A DNA stretch of 64,000 nucleotides, taken from contig NZ_QNUF01000029.1 of assembly GCF_003385455.1 (NCBI RefSeq), forward strand, positions 1 through 64,000. The letters run 5' to 3'. The position numbers and the translations under genes were made by a program. Shown in pieces: positions 63,768 to 64,000 of the stretch (position 1 is the stretch's first letter; every line of letters starts with the position of its first letter). Origin of the DNA: Chryseobacterium rhizosphaerae. GTDB lineage: Bacteria > Bacteroidota > Bacteroidia > Flavobacteriales > Weeksellaceae. The notes below the pieces were generated by a model. It made no database searches and was not told the origin of the DNA. It was given only the letters and a program-made list of their open reading frames with translations.

Positions 63768-64000
63768 TTACATCTTAAACATAAATCCCTGCGAAATTTT
63801 TTTGTTGTATTTTTTTTCGTCAAAGCGGTAAAGAAAAGAGCCTTTTCGGGATGAGGTCATATCCTTTTTATTGGTGTTGACAAGGATATCCATACTGTTG
63901 ATCTTGCTGGTAAAATTCCGCTTGTCAAATTTTTCATCAAAAATGGCTTCATAGAGATTCTGAAGATCCTTCATCGTGAATTTTTCAGGTAGAAGCTCAA
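63768..64000 (-). CDS. NUDIX-type regulator, C-terminal part (runs off the window)
   Basis: The last 77 codons are present, entering from the right edge. ELLPEKFTMKDLQNLYEAIF aligns with ELLPKRFTIRQLYQLYSALS of the regulator at 19461, followed by KRNFTSKINSMDILV, KGSFLYRFDEKKY, the winged-helix end of AraR/NrtR-type NUDIX regulators. An internal ATG at 63972 is not the start because homology continues upstream to the edge. It is a divergent paralogue of the 19461 gene and could be the dedicated regulator of a neighbouring or of the same sugar operons. Confidence 0.75.
   Translation of the reverse strand, partial: ELLPEKFTMKDLQNLYEAIFDEKFDKRNFTSKINSMDILVNTNKKDMTSSRKGSFLYRFDEKKYNKKISQGFMFKM

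Noticed and set aside
1..64000. CRISPR arrays, tRNA or rRNA genes, phage modules
   Set aside because: I looked for regularly spaced repeats, cloverleaf-like segments ending in CCA and phage structural genes and saw none.

Overview
The window looks like a chromosomal segment of an AT-rich Bacteroidota bacterium, most likely a Chryseobacterium-like member of the Flavobacteriia. The signs are a SusC/SusD pair, a type IX secretion C-terminal domain, TAnnTTTG-type -7 promoter elements, a DUF4122 (TraD) conjugation protein, NUDIX-type sugar regulators and the general protein signatures. The genus is an inference. I see no rRNA, tRNA or CRISPR array.

Left part (1-12.6 kb, almost all minus strand): an IS3-type transposase remnant, then short operons for redox and stress functions. 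These include an alpha/beta hydrolase, a cytosolic DsbA-like protein, a peroxiredoxin, two DUF1275 membrane proteins (one frame-damaged), a bicupin oxalate-decarboxylase-like enzyme, a quinone oxidoreductase, a lipocalin-like protein, a polyketide-monooxygenase-fold membrane protein, a hybrid histidine kinase with REC and HPt domains, a LytTR response regulator and Dps. Three of these transcription units (bicupin, the 7.7 kb operon, dps) share a 23-bp element placed exactly the same distance from a promoter-like TAAAG box, suggesting one regulon.

Middle part (12.6-19.4 kb): a cold-shock protein, then a scar region with an orphan TraD gene, an intact YhcG/DUF1016 nuclease gene, a C-terminal remnant of a second YhcG and the C-terminal remnant of an EmrB-like MFS efflux pump. 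Next comes aspartate kinase (lysC), preceded by a short lysine-rich leader ORF and a strong intrinsic terminator, which looks like a transcription attenuator. A gene-poor AT-rich 1.4 kb follows.

Right part (19.4-64 kb): a large glucuronoarabinoxylan utilisation locus. It opens with a NUDIX-type regulator, then xylB-xylA, susC-susD, uxuA and an SDR fructuronate reductase, uxaC-kdgK-kdgA-hexuronate MFS transporter, and a string of secreted enzymes: GH43, GH43, CE1 esterase, GH43-CBM6, GH97, SGNH esterase, GH115, GH30 with T9SS tail, GH3 with PA14, GH51. It continues with araB-araD-araA, an aldose epimerase and an SGLT-type symporter. A convergent GH5-ricin lipoprotein and the C-terminus of a second NUDIX-type regulator close the window. 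Together they would cut the xylan backbone, strip acetyl/feruloyl, methylglucuronate and arabinose groups, import the products, and send xylose and arabinose to xylulose-5-phosphate and glucuronate to KDG, pyruvate and glyceraldehyde-3-phosphate.
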